A stretch of 57,878 nt of DNA from contig JAECQR010000011.1 in assembly GCA_015999765.1 (NCBI GenBank), forward strand, positions 1 through 57,878, written 5' to 3'. The DNA is from Flavobacteriia bacterium (GTDB lineage: Bacteria > Bacteroidota > Bacteroidia > Flavobacteriales > Weeksellaceae). The notes under the pieces are model-generated. The model was not told the DNA's origin and did no database searches. It was given only the letters and a program-made list of their open reading frames with translations. Positions 6,046 through 14,436 of the stretch are shown here, one piece after another (within the stretch, counting starts at the first letter, position 1; each line of letters begins with the position of its first letter). Both the position numbers and the translations under genes were made by a program.

Positions 6046-8166
6046 TTAAAATTTCATTTTCTGAATCCTTACCGCATTTAGTATGGCAAGCAATGCTACG
6101 CCCACATCTGCAAAGACTGCTTCCCACATCGTGGCTAACCCCCCTGCTCCTAATACCAACACCACTGCTTTTACTCCAAAGGCCAAAGCAATATTTTGCC
6201 ACACAATCTTTTTAGTCTGCTTACCGATATTAATTGCCATTGGGATTTTTGATGGTTTGTCGTCCTGAATAACGACGTCTGCCGTTTCAATGGTTGCATC
6301 GCTACCCAGACCGCCCATCGCTATTCCCACATCGCTTAATGCCACAACGGGTGCATCATTAACCCCATCTCCTACAAATGCTACGGTCTCGTTGCGCGAT
6401 TTTATTTCTTTGACTTTATTTACTTTATCTTCCGGCAACAAATCGCCAAAGGCATTCTGAATACCCAGTTTTTCGGCGACCGCCTTCACCACGGTTGATT
6501 TATCGCCGCTCAACATGGTCGCTTTTACCCCTAAATCCTTCAGTTTCTTTACTGTTTCCGCTGCATCTTCCTTGATACTGTCAGCAATGGTAATGTATCC
6601 TGCAAATTTTCCTTCATACGCAATGGCAATCAAGGTTTCCACGATATCATTTGGGTTAATACCGTACTGGATACCGAATTTATCCATGAGTTTGAAGTTG
6701 CCCACGAGTAACTGTTTACCCTGATAATCCCCTTTTAAACCATGCCCGGCAATCTCTTCGATGTTATTGATTACAACATTGTGATCAGGCTCTCCGAGGT
6801 GTTCATGAATGGCCGTTGCGACGGGATGAGTTGATGAATTTTCAATAACATTTACCATCCTAAGAATTGAATCTTTGTCGAGTTCGGGCTGCATGTTAAC
6901 TGACTGTACTTTGAAGACCCCTTCGGTCATGGTTCCCGTTTTGTCCATTACCACATTTTTAATTTCCGCCAAAGCATCCAGAAAGTTGCTTCCTTTGAAT
7001 AAAATACCGTTTCGGCTTGCTGCACCAATACCACCGAAATACCCCAGCGGAATACTAATTACGAGGGCACAAGGGCAGGAAATTACCAGAAAGATTAGTG
7101 CGCGGTATAACCAGTCCCTGAAGTTATAATCCTCTACAAAAAAGTAAGGCAACAGACAGATACCAATGGCAAGGAACACCACAATTGGCGTATAGATGCG
7201 TGCAAATTTTCTGATGAATAATTCTGTAGGTGCTTTCTGTGCGGTAGCGTTCTGTACCAATTCCAGGATTTTTGAAAGTTTGGAATCTGTGTAAAGTGTA
7301 TTGACCTGTACCTGTGCCACAGTGTTCAGGTTGATCATTCCAGCAAGAACGGTATCGCCTTTCTGCTTAGTATCGGGTTTGCTTTCACCCGTAAGCGCAG
7401 AAGTATTAAACGATGCACTGTCGGAAATTAAAATTCCATCGAGTGCCAGTTTTTCTCCCGGTTTTAACTGGATAATGGAGTCTATTGCGACTTCCGCCGC
7501 TTTTACCGTTTGTGGGCGGTTATCCACCAAGATGGTCACTTCATCGGGACGCTGATCTAACAGTTTCGCAATATTACCTTTTGCGCGCTGAACGGCGAGA
7601 GTCTGAAATACTTCCCCCACAGAATAGAACAGCATCACTGCCACCCCTTCCGGATATTCACCAATTGCGAATGCTCCTACAGTTGCAATTGACATGAGGA
7701 AAAACTCTGAAAACACATCTCCCTTCATGATGCTTTCAAGCGCTTCTTTCAGTACGGGCAAGCCAACCGGCAGATACGCTGCTGTATACCAGGCAATGCG
7801 TACCCAATCTTTAAACCAGGACTGTGGCAGCCAATAGTCCATTGCCAGACCTGCTATTAATAAAATGAATGAAATGATGCCCGGGAGAAATAATTGGAAG
7901 GGTGATTTACCCTGTGTAGAATGGTCGTGCCCATCATCGTCAGCGTGCTCGTTTCCATGGTCGTGGCCGTCGTCATCGGAATGTTCAGCAGCAGGGGTAG
8001 TTTTTTTTGTGACAGGACGGTAAGCTTTGTCCGTGACTCTGCAACAGCCATCCTCAATTAATTCTTCAGCGCCTGCATCTTTGTAAATTTTACCTTCCTG
8101 AGGTGTGCAGCACAACTGACGACCATTCTCATCGTAGATATGTGTATGTAGTTTATTCTTTGCCAT
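6046..8166 (-). CDS. heavy-metal P-type ATPase (Zn/Cd/Pb type)
   Basis: This 706-residue P1B-type ATPase exports divalent metal from the cytoplasm. The metal-site motif CPC is at residues 364-366 (ISCPCALVIS), the phosphorylation site DKTGT starts at D408, and the hinge GDGVNDAP is near the C-terminus. The usual N-terminal HMA domain is missing. Instead there is a short region with CC at 19-20, another CC near 41-42 and a His/Asp-rich stretch (HDHGNEHADDDGHDH), which suits zinc or cadmium. It is last in an apparent operon with the adaptor (50-base gap) and the RND-TolC fusion. Substrate assignment is from family and context. Confidence 0.9.
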   Translation of the reverse strand: MAKNKLHTHIYDENGRQLCCTPQEGKIYKDAGAEELIEDGCCRVTDKAYRPVTKKTTPAAEHSDDDGHDHGNEHADDDGHDHSTQGKSPFQLFLPGIISFILLIAGLAMDYWLPQSWFKDWVRIAWYTAAYLPVGLPVLKEALESIMKGDVFSEFFLMSIATVGAFAIGEYPEGVAVMLFYSVGEVFQTLAVQRAKGNIAKLLDQRPDEVTILVDNRPQTVKAAEVAIDSIIQLKPGEKLALDGILISDSASFNTSALTGESKPDTKQKGDTVLAGMINLNTVAQVQVNTLYTDSKLSKILELVQNATAQKAPTELFIRKFARIYTPIVVFLAIGICLLPYFFVEDYNFRDWLYRALIFLVISCPCALVISIPLGYFGGIGAASRNGILFKGSNFLDALAEIKNVVMDKTGTMTEGVFKVQSVNMQPELDKDSILRMVNVIENSSTHPVATAIHEHLGEPDHNVVINNIEEIAGHGLKGDYQGKQLLVGNFKLMDKFGIQYGINPNDIVETLIAIAYEGKFAGYITIADSIKEDAAETVKKLKDLGVKATMLSGDKSTVVKAVAEKLGIQNAFGDLLPEDKVNKVKEIKSRNETVAFVGDGVNDAPVVALSDVGIAMGGLGSDATIETADVVIQDDKPSKIPMAINIGKQTKKIVWQNIALAFGVKAVVLVLGAGGLATMWEAVFADVGVALLAILNAVRIQKMKF

Positions 8167-8216
8167 AGCTTTTATTTTAATGGTTAATTTTGGTTTCTAT
8201 TTTTAGCAGTGTTTTT

Positions 8217-9452
8217 TTAATGTCCGTGTCCTTCTTCTCCTTTGTTATTTAATTTCGCCATGATAAAGAAGGCATTTTTAATGACTATTTTAGCGTTAGC
8301 GGGGATTGGTTTCAAAGGTGTAATTTGTGTATAACCCAAATCTGTAACCCCTTTAGCCACGGGAATTTTTTCAAAACTTACTTCATCTTCTTCTGCCGGT
8401 GTACTTGTGGCTTTCTGCCCTGATTCCGATTTTTTGTTTTTTTTCTCCTCTTCATTGTGGCCACTCTGCACGATAAAGATATAGTCCTGACCTTTATCGT
8501 TAATAATGGCTTCCGTGGGAACGGCCGTTGTGGTCTGTGTATCTAAACTGATAACGGCTGTAACGCTCATGCCGTCGATAAGACCAGCGCGATCTCCTAC
8601 GACCTGTGCGTGAACGGGAACTGTTTTACTATTCCCTTCAAAAGCTGTTCCTATTGAGTTAATAATTGCATCGTACTCTTTTCCGGGACTGTTGGTGAGT
8701 GTAAAATGAATGGTCTGCCCCGGCTGTACTTTCCCCAAGTCTTTTTCATATACATAGATATCCAAATGCAGCGCTGAATTGCTTACAATTTCGGCAATAG
8801 GAGAAGCCATGTCTACATTACTCCCGATTTGCGCAATTACTTTGCTTACTGTACCACTAATGGGAGCGCGTACCGAAAGAGCTGAGCTGTAACCCTCTGT
8901 GGCGCCGATGCTTCCTAACTGTTTCTGTAATCCGGAGCGTTGGCTGCGCAATGTAGCAAGATCTGTCTGTGCCTGCTGAAATTTCTTAAGTGGCGCTGCA
9001 TTGCCTTTGTAAAGCTGCTGTGCACGTGTAACTTCCAATTCTGCCATCTTTATCTGGCTATTAACCTGCTGGAGTTGTTGTTGCATCACGATTAAATCGG
9101 GATTGGCAATGGTGGCTATAACTTTTCCGCGTGTTACATAGCTACCCGGCTGTACATACAAAGAGCGCACTATGCCACTGTAGGAGGGCGTGACAAATGC
9201 CTTATTCTGGTTCGGAACAGTTAGCATACCGCTCACCTTGATTGTATTGGAAAGCTCCTTACTTTCAATGCTGCCCATCTGGATACCAACAGTTTTTATC
9301 TGTTCTTCGGTGAAATGAGCCACATTGGGATCTTCGTGCTCATCAGGCTTCTCTACTTCAGTTGCTTCTTTGGTTTCAGTGGCTTCTGATTCTTTTTTAC
9401 ATCCTGTCAACAAGACAGAGACGGCAAAAATAAGGGTGATATATTTTTTCAT
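8217..9452 (-). CDS. czcB: RND efflux periplasmic adaptor (CzcB-like lipoprotein)
   Basis: This is a 411-residue membrane-fusion protein. A lipoprotein signal (LLTGC, Cys18) is followed by an acidic, metal-rich N-terminus (EDPNVAHFTEEQ). Lipoyl/barrel-sandwich halves (GIVRSLYVQPGSYVTRGKVIATI and SAPISGTVSKVI-type) flank a coiled-coil hairpin (about residues 120-180), and beta-barrel and membrane-proximal domains follow. A Lys/Glu-rich low-complexity insert lies near residues 335-355. It links the inner-membrane RND pump with the outer-membrane channel. In this operon both of those are one polypeptide encoded 21 bases upstream. Confidence 0.9.
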   Translation of the reverse strand: MKKYITLIFAVSVLLTGCKKESEATETKEATEVEKPDEHEDPNVAHFTEEQIKTVGIQMGSIESKELSNTIKVSGMLTVPNQNKAFVTPSYSGIVRSLYVQPGSYVTRGKVIATIANPDLIVMQQQLQQVNSQIKMAELEVTRAQQLYKGNAAPLKKFQQAQTDLATLRSQRSGLQKQLGSIGATEGYSSALSVRAPISGTVSKVIAQIGSNVDMASPIAEIVSNSALHLDIYVYEKDLGKVQPGQTIHFTLTNSPGKEYDAIINSIGTAFEGNSKTVPVHAQVVGDRAGLIDGMSVTAVISLDTQTTTAVPTEAIINDKGQDYIFIVQSGHNEEEKKNKKSESGQKATSTPAEEDEVSFEKIPVAKGVTDLGYTQITPLKPIPANAKIVIKNAFFIMAKLNNKGEEGHGH

Positions 9453-9473
9453 GTTATATTCTCTTTTGGGTAC

Positions 9474-12400
9474 TTAATTTTTAATATAGTAGTTATATTG
9501 TATTACGGCCAGATTATATTCGTTTAGCGCTATGAGATAATTTTTTCTGATATCAATGGCTTGGGTAAAGAACTGGTGCATTTCAGAAAAACCTATTTCA
9601 CCTGCTTTGTAACTGAGCATTGCCGCATCAAAGATCTGGTCTGCCTGTTTCAAACCTATACTTTCATAATATTTAAGCATTTCCGAAGCTTTCAGGATTT
9701 CGGTATAGCTTGAGCGTGTTTGTGCAGCGAACTGGTTTTCCTGATAGCGCAGCTGCGACTGCTGAATTTCGACTTCAGCTTCGGCAGCCTGCAATTTTGC
9801 TTTGTAGGCAGTTTTCCCAAAAATGGGAAATTCAACTGCAACAGAAAAGCCGGTTATGGGATCTTTCATTCCGTATAATCTCTGGGAAAATACCCGGCCG
9901 GAAAAGTCAGGTTTATTCTGCATTTTCTGAACATCTATATTAGCCCGTGCAATTTCGATATTTTGGTGCTGCAGTGCCAATGAGGGATGCAAACTGTCTG
10001 ACGGAAAGTCATCCACATCCAGTTTCTGCAAATTGGTGTCTTCCGGCAAGTACATCGTCTGAGTATTGAGAAAAAGGCTCAACTGCTGCTGCTGTGCTGA
10101 AATATTCTGTTGGTTTTGCTGTTTCTGTGCCTGCAGCTCCTTCATCCGTGCTTCGGCAGCAATGTTTTCCAGTCCTGCAGCTTCACCCGTTTTGAAACGA
10201 AGATTAGCTGCTTCGTACATACTGGTGTAGTATTCATCAAGTTTCTGATAAAGTCTGGCTAGATCCTGAAGGTACCACAGCTGATAAAATGCTGTATTTA
10301 CCTCTTTTTTAATTACGGCATCGAGCATACCTTTATTAAGCTGGTGGTATTTTAGCTGCTCCTCAAAATACTTCCTTTTCGCCTTATATAACCCCGGCCA
10401 TTGGATTGATTGCTGGACTCCAATTTTTAATTCGCCATTGGGATCACTTGGCCTCATATCGTCATTTTCTATAAAAATGCCGGTCTTAGGAATTTCACGC
10501 GTAGTTTTGGTCTCCAGCACAGCTTTGCTTACCTGAGCACGGTTTACGGAGTACTGCAAATTATTGGCGAGTGCTATTTTCACTGCATCATTTGGCGAGA
10601 TCCTTTCCTGTGCCTGGAAGGAACCTGTCCCAAGACAGAGCAGCAAGACCAGCACCGGAAGCGGTGAATTTTTAATATTTCTCAATTTAGTTCTGAATTG
10701 GTTTTTAGAATTGAAGATGATATACAGCAAAGGCAATACAAATAGCGTTAGAAAGGTCGCCGTAACCAAACCGCCGATAACAACTGTTGCAAGCGGTCTT
10801 TGCACTTCGGCACCGCTCCCGGTAGAAAAAGCCATCGGGAAAAATCCAAATGATGCTACGGCTGCCGTCATCAATACAGGACGAAGCCTGATGCTGGTTC
10901 CCTCAATAACCCTTCGTATTACATTATTTACACCGGATTTCTGTAGGTCTTTGAAAGTACTGACCAAGACAATACCGTTCAGGACGGCCACACCAAATAA
11001 CGCAATGAAGCCCACTCCTGCAGAAATACTGAATGGCATATCTCTTATGAGCAAGGCAAACACACCGCCAATGGCACTCATTGGGATCGCAGTAAAAATA
11101 AGCAAGCTGTCTTTCAGGTTGCGGAAGGCAAAATAAAGCAAGAGAAAAATGAGTGCTAAAGCAACCGGCACGGCAATCTGTAATCTGGAAGAGGCCTGTT
11201 CCAGGTTTTCAAAAGTACCACCATAGGTATAATAATATCCGGGGGGCAGCAGGTTGGCATCAGTGAGTTTTTGCTGAATTTCGGTCACCACACTTTCTAC
11301 ATCTCTATCTTTTACATTGAAACCTACGACGATGCGGCGCTTTCCATCTTCCCGACTTATCTGTGCCGGACCGTCTTTATATTCCACTTTTGCGATCTGT
11401 GAAAGCGGAATCTGGACTCCGTTTGCGGTTGGAATAAAGAGGCTGCTGACGTCCTCAATAGAGCTTCTGCTCGCACTGTCCAGACGCGCGACCAGATTGA
11501 ATTTCTTTTCATCTTCAAACACTACACCAGCTGTTTCACCGGCAAATGCAGTACTTACTGTGTGATTAATATCCTCAATATTGAGACCGTACGAGGCGAG
11601 GCGGGCCCTGTCGTAGGTAATGGTAATTTGGGGCAATCCCACGGTCTGCTCAATCTGGGGCTCTGTGGCTCCCTGAACGGTCTGGACGACTTTGGCAACG
11701 TCGGGAGCTAATTTAGCGAGGGTGTCGATATTTTCACCAAAAATTTTAATCGCCACATCCTGTCTTACCCCGGTCATTAATTCGTTAAAACGCATCTGTA
11801 TGGGTTGGGAAACTTCAAAAAACACTCCAGGTATCATTTCGAGTTTTTCCATCATTTCGGCACTTAACTCTTCGTAGGATTTGTCGCTGTCTTTCCAATC
11901 TTTTTTAGGTTTTAGCGTGACAATAAGATCCGTTGCTTCGGGCGGCATAGGGTCTGTTGGAACCTCTGCGCTACCGGTTTTACCTACCACGGTGTTGACT
12001 TCGGGAAATGATTTCAAAATGCGGCTTGCCTGCATAGAAGTTTCTATACTTTGCGAAAGGGAGGTGCCCTGTGGCAGAATGCAATGTACGGCGAAATCAC
12101 CTTCCTGAAGTTGTGGTATAAATTCGCCGCCCATGCGAGAGAATATCAGGAGCGACACCGTAAGCAGCGCTATGGCCGCAGCAACTACTGCATATTTAAA
12201 CGCAATGGCCTTCTGCAACACGGGAACGTAAAAATTATGAATCTTAGCCATCATTTTATCGGCAAAGGTTTTCTTAGCACTGATATTTTTTGATAGAAAC
12301 AGCGCAGACATCATGGGTATGTAAGTAAGAGAGAGGATCAGTGCTCCGACAATGGCAAATGATACGGTCTCTGCCATAGGACGGAACATTTTACCTTCAA

Positions 12401-13802
12401 TTCCCTGAAGTGACAGAATGGGTAGGTAGACAATAAGGATAATGATCTGGCCAAATGCTGCAGAACTCATCATTTTTTTTGCACTTGCTTCCACAGCCCG
12501 GTCCATTGTGTGCTGCGAGAGTTTTTGGGATTTGTGGTGGACCGCGAGAAAGTGAAGGGTCGCCTCTACAATGATTACTGCGCCATCTACAATAAGCCCG
12601 AAATCAATAGCTCCCAAACTCATCAAGTTTGCACTGACTCCAAAAACATTCATCATACCTAAGGCAAAAAGGAGAGAAAGTGGAATGGCAGAAGCCACAA
12701 TAAGCCCTGCACGAAAATTACCCAGAAACAGGACGAGCACAAGGATGACAATAAGAGCGCCTTCCACCAAATTTGTTTCTACGGTACGGATCGCCCGGTC
12801 TACTAAGTTAGTCCGGTCCAGGAAAGGCTCGACGATAATATCAGCTGGAAGGGATTTTTGAATGGTGAGCATTTTTTCCTTCACCCGACTCACTACTTCC
12901 GCAGAATTTTCACCTTTGAGCATCATTACAATACCCCCGACAGCCTCTTTATCGCCGTTATAGGTAAGAGCACCATATCTAACGGCACTGCCTATGCGCG
13001 CGTCCGCGACATCTTTAATAAGTACAGGGATACCGTTGACTGTTTTTATTACGGTGTTGGAAATATCATCTAAAGAAGAGATCAGACCGATGCCGCGAAT
13101 AAAATAGGCATTAGGTTTTTTATCGATATAAGCGCCGCCGGTATTTTCGTTATTTTTCTGGAGTGCAGCAAAAATATCTGCAATGGTAACATTCATTGCT
13201 TTAAGCCTATAGGGATTAATCGCGACTTCATACTGCTTAAGTTTCCCGCCGAAACTGTTAATTTCAGCTACTCCGGGTGTCCCGTAAAGTTGCCTTGCCA
13301 CGACCCAATCCTGCATGGTACGCAGATCCGTAGCGGAGTATTTGTTCTCGGAACCTTTTTTAGGGTGAATAACATACTGATAGATTTCACCCAAGCCAGT
13401 AGAAACCGGGGACATTTCGGGGCTGCCGATACCTTGTGGAATATTTTCTTCGGCATCTTTCAGCTTTTCGGTGATGAGCTGCCGTGCAAAGTATACATCC
13501 ACGCTTTCGTCGAAAACTACAGTAATTACAGACAGACCAAATCTTGAGATGGACCTCATTTCGGTAATACCTGGAATATTTGCAAGGCTCTGTTCTATGG
13601 GGTAGGTAACCAACTGTTCCGTTTCCTGAGCAGCTAATGTGGGTGTGCTGGTAATAATCTGTACCTGATTGTTTGTGATATCGGGTACGGCATCCAAGGG
13701 GAGTCTGGTAGCACTATATATACCCCAAAGGATCAGTGCAAAAGTCATGAGCCCAATGATGAGCTTATTTTTTACACTAAACTGTATAATTTTATAAAGC
13801 AT
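9474..13802 (-). CDS. czcA: CzcA-type RND metal pump fused to TolC-like outer-membrane factor
   Basis: This is a 1442-residue fusion. Residues 1 to about 1037 are a heavy-metal RND permease with 12 membrane helices and two periplasmic loops. The helix-4 signature DFGLIVDGAV begins at D400, the DFG...D form linked to Zn/Co/Cd pumps. A second hydrophobic signal-like stretch (LPVLVLLLCLGTGSFQAQ) follows and introduces about 390 residues of TolC/CzcC-type outer-membrane protein with long coiled-coil helices. Such fusions are known in Bacteroidota. The internal signal sequence suggests cleavage or a membrane crossing before export of the C-terminal half. It is first gene of the operon with adaptor and ATPase. 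Confidence 0.9.
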   Translation of the reverse strand: MLYKIIQFSVKNKLIIGLMTFALILWGIYSATRLPLDAVPDITNNQVQIITSTPTLAAQETEQLVTYPIEQSLANIPGITEMRSISRFGLSVITVVFDESVDVYFARQLITEKLKDAEENIPQGIGSPEMSPVSTGLGEIYQYVIHPKKGSENKYSATDLRTMQDWVVARQLYGTPGVAEINSFGGKLKQYEVAINPYRLKAMNVTIADIFAALQKNNENTGGAYIDKKPNAYFIRGIGLISSLDDISNTVIKTVNGIPVLIKDVADARIGSAVRYGALTYNGDKEAVGGIVMMLKGENSAEVVSRVKEKMLTIQKSLPADIIVEPFLDRTNLVDRAIRTVETNLVEGALIVILVLVLFLGNFRAGLIVASAIPLSLLFALGMMNVFGVSANLMSLGAIDFGLIVDGAVIIVEATLHFLAVHHKSQKLSQHTMDRAVEASAKKMMSSAAFGQIIILIVYLPILSLQGIEGKMFRPMAETVSFAIVGALILSLTYIPMMSALFLSKNISAKKTFADKMMAKIHNFYVPVLQKAIAFKYAVVAAAIALLTVSLLIFSRMGGEFIPQLQEGDFAVHCILPQGTSLSQSIETSMQASRILKSFPEVNTVVGKTGSAEVPTDPMPPEATDLIVTLKPKKDWKDSDKSYEELSAEMMEKLEMIPGVFFEVSQPIQMRFNELMTGVRQDVAIKIFGENIDTLAKLAPDVAKVVQTVQGATEPQIEQTVGLPQITITYDRARLASYGLNIEDINHTVSTAFAGETAGVVFEDEKKFNLVARLDSASRSSIEDVSSLFIPTANGVQIPLSQIAKVEYKDGPAQISREDGKRRIVVGFNVKDRDVESVVTEIQQKLTDANLLPPGYYYTYGGTFENLEQASSRLQIAVPVALALIFLLLYFAFRNLKDSLLIFTAIPMSAIGGVFALLIRDMPFSISAGVGFIALFGVAVLNGIVLVSTFKDLQKSGVNNVIRRVIEGTSIRLRPVLMTAAVASFGFFPMAFSTGSGAEVQRPLATVVIGGLVTATFLTLFVLPLLYIIFNSKNQFRTKLRNIKNSPLPVLVLLLCLGTGSFQAQERISPNDAVKIALANNLQYSVNRAQVSKAVLETKTTREIPKTGIFIENDDMRPSDPNGELKIGVQQSIQWPGLYKAKRKYFEEQLKYHQLNKGMLDAVIKKEVNTAFYQLWYLQDLARLYQKLDEYYTSMYEAANLRFKTGEAAGLENIAAEARMKELQAQKQQNQQNISAQQQQLSLFLNTQTMYLPEDTNLQKLDVDDFPSDSLHPSLALQHQNIEIARANIDVQKMQNKPDFSGRVFSQRLYGMKDPITGFSVAVEFPIFGKTAYKAKLQAAEAEVEIQQSQLRYQENQFAAQTRSSYTEILKASEMLKYYESIGLKQADQIFDAAMLSYKAGEIGFSEMHQFFTQAIDIRKNYLIALNEYNLAVIQYNYYIKN

Positions 13803-13821
13803 TCTTTAAAATTTAAGTTAA

Positions 13822-13855
13822 TTGAATGAAAAATTCAACTTCCGTATTGAATACG
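13822..13855. promoter_or_regulatory. two adjacent palindromes upstream of the Czc operon
   Basis: TTGAAT-GAAAA-ATTCAA (13822-13838) and CGTATT-G-AATACG (13843-13855) are both perfect dyads. They lie 20-53 bases upstream of the RND-TolC start, where a repressor or activator could act. No regulator gene sits beside them, and no clear TAnnTTTG box was found. The role is inferred from position only. Confidence 0.45.
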
Positions 13856-13915
13856 AAAATTTGCGACTATTGGATAGCCGAAGTGTCCCGGAGGAAGAGT
13901 TCTACGGTAGTTTAA

Positions 13916-14236
13916 TTAACTTATTTTGGGAGGCTGCCAGATTCCGGCACTGAAAAGAGTACTGTAATCATACATTGATTCAGTAATGTCTGTTTTTAGT
14001 AAAAGAAGATTTTTTTCAGGAAGTAATTTTTTAATCTGCGAAACCGACATTGACATGCCACAACAGTTGCACACGCAAAAGGGAGCGCAAAGATCTGCAT
14101 GGGTGTCCTGACCCTGCTCTAGGTGAATATCCTGCACCATACATACATTGTCACCTAATAATTCGGCAGTATCACTGCATGGCACTACGGTTAGCACCAA
14201 AAAGAACAGCGATAAAAGGAAGGCGAAAATTTTCAC
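13916..14236 (-). CDS. small exported Cys-rich protein (DUF6660-like)
   Basis: This 106-residue protein has an N-terminal hydrophobic signal (IFAFLLSLFFLVLTVVPC), a cysteine-rich centre (CAPFCVCNCCGMSMS, about residues 70-84) and the C-terminus IWQPPKIS. A second exported Cys-rich protein at 32359-32775 ends almost identically (IWEPPKIG). Both lie beside metal-efflux operons, which suggests periplasmic metal binding. Family naming is tentative and the function is inferred. It is 113 bases upstream of the Czc fusion gene, with the palindromes between them. Confidence 0.6.
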   Translation of the reverse strand: MKIFAFLLSLFFLVLTVVPCSDTAELLGDNVCMVQDIHLEQGQDTHADLCAPFCVCNCCGMSMSVSQIKKLLPEKNLLLLKTDITESMYDYSTLFSAGIWQPPKIS

Positions 14237-14372
14237 GGGGCTAATTTAATAAAAATATATTTACTTCAATTTATGTCTTAGCTCATATTACTGCAATGAT
14301 TCCTCAGGTTGTAGGCTGGTATTGTTTGCCTCATGAGAATCTGTGTTTCCGGCGGTCGTTATACGCTGTAAA

Positions 14373-14412
14373 AAAGAGTGCAACCGGTCTTTATTTGGCA
14401 GCTGCACTCTTT
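14373..14412 (-). terminator. terminator of the copper oxidase operon
   Basis: AAAGAGTGCA and TGCACTCTTT form a perfect 10-bp stem around a 20-base loop. On the minus strand it is followed by TTTTTT. It lies 24 bases behind the multicopper oxidase stop codon. Confidence 0.7.
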
Positions 14413-14436
14413 AAAATTGACACAATAAAAACTCCT

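Noticed and set aside
10564..11136. 190-codon frame on the plus strand within the RND-TolC gene
   Set aside because: Antisense shadow of a strongly conserved membrane protein gene; no independent start or homology.
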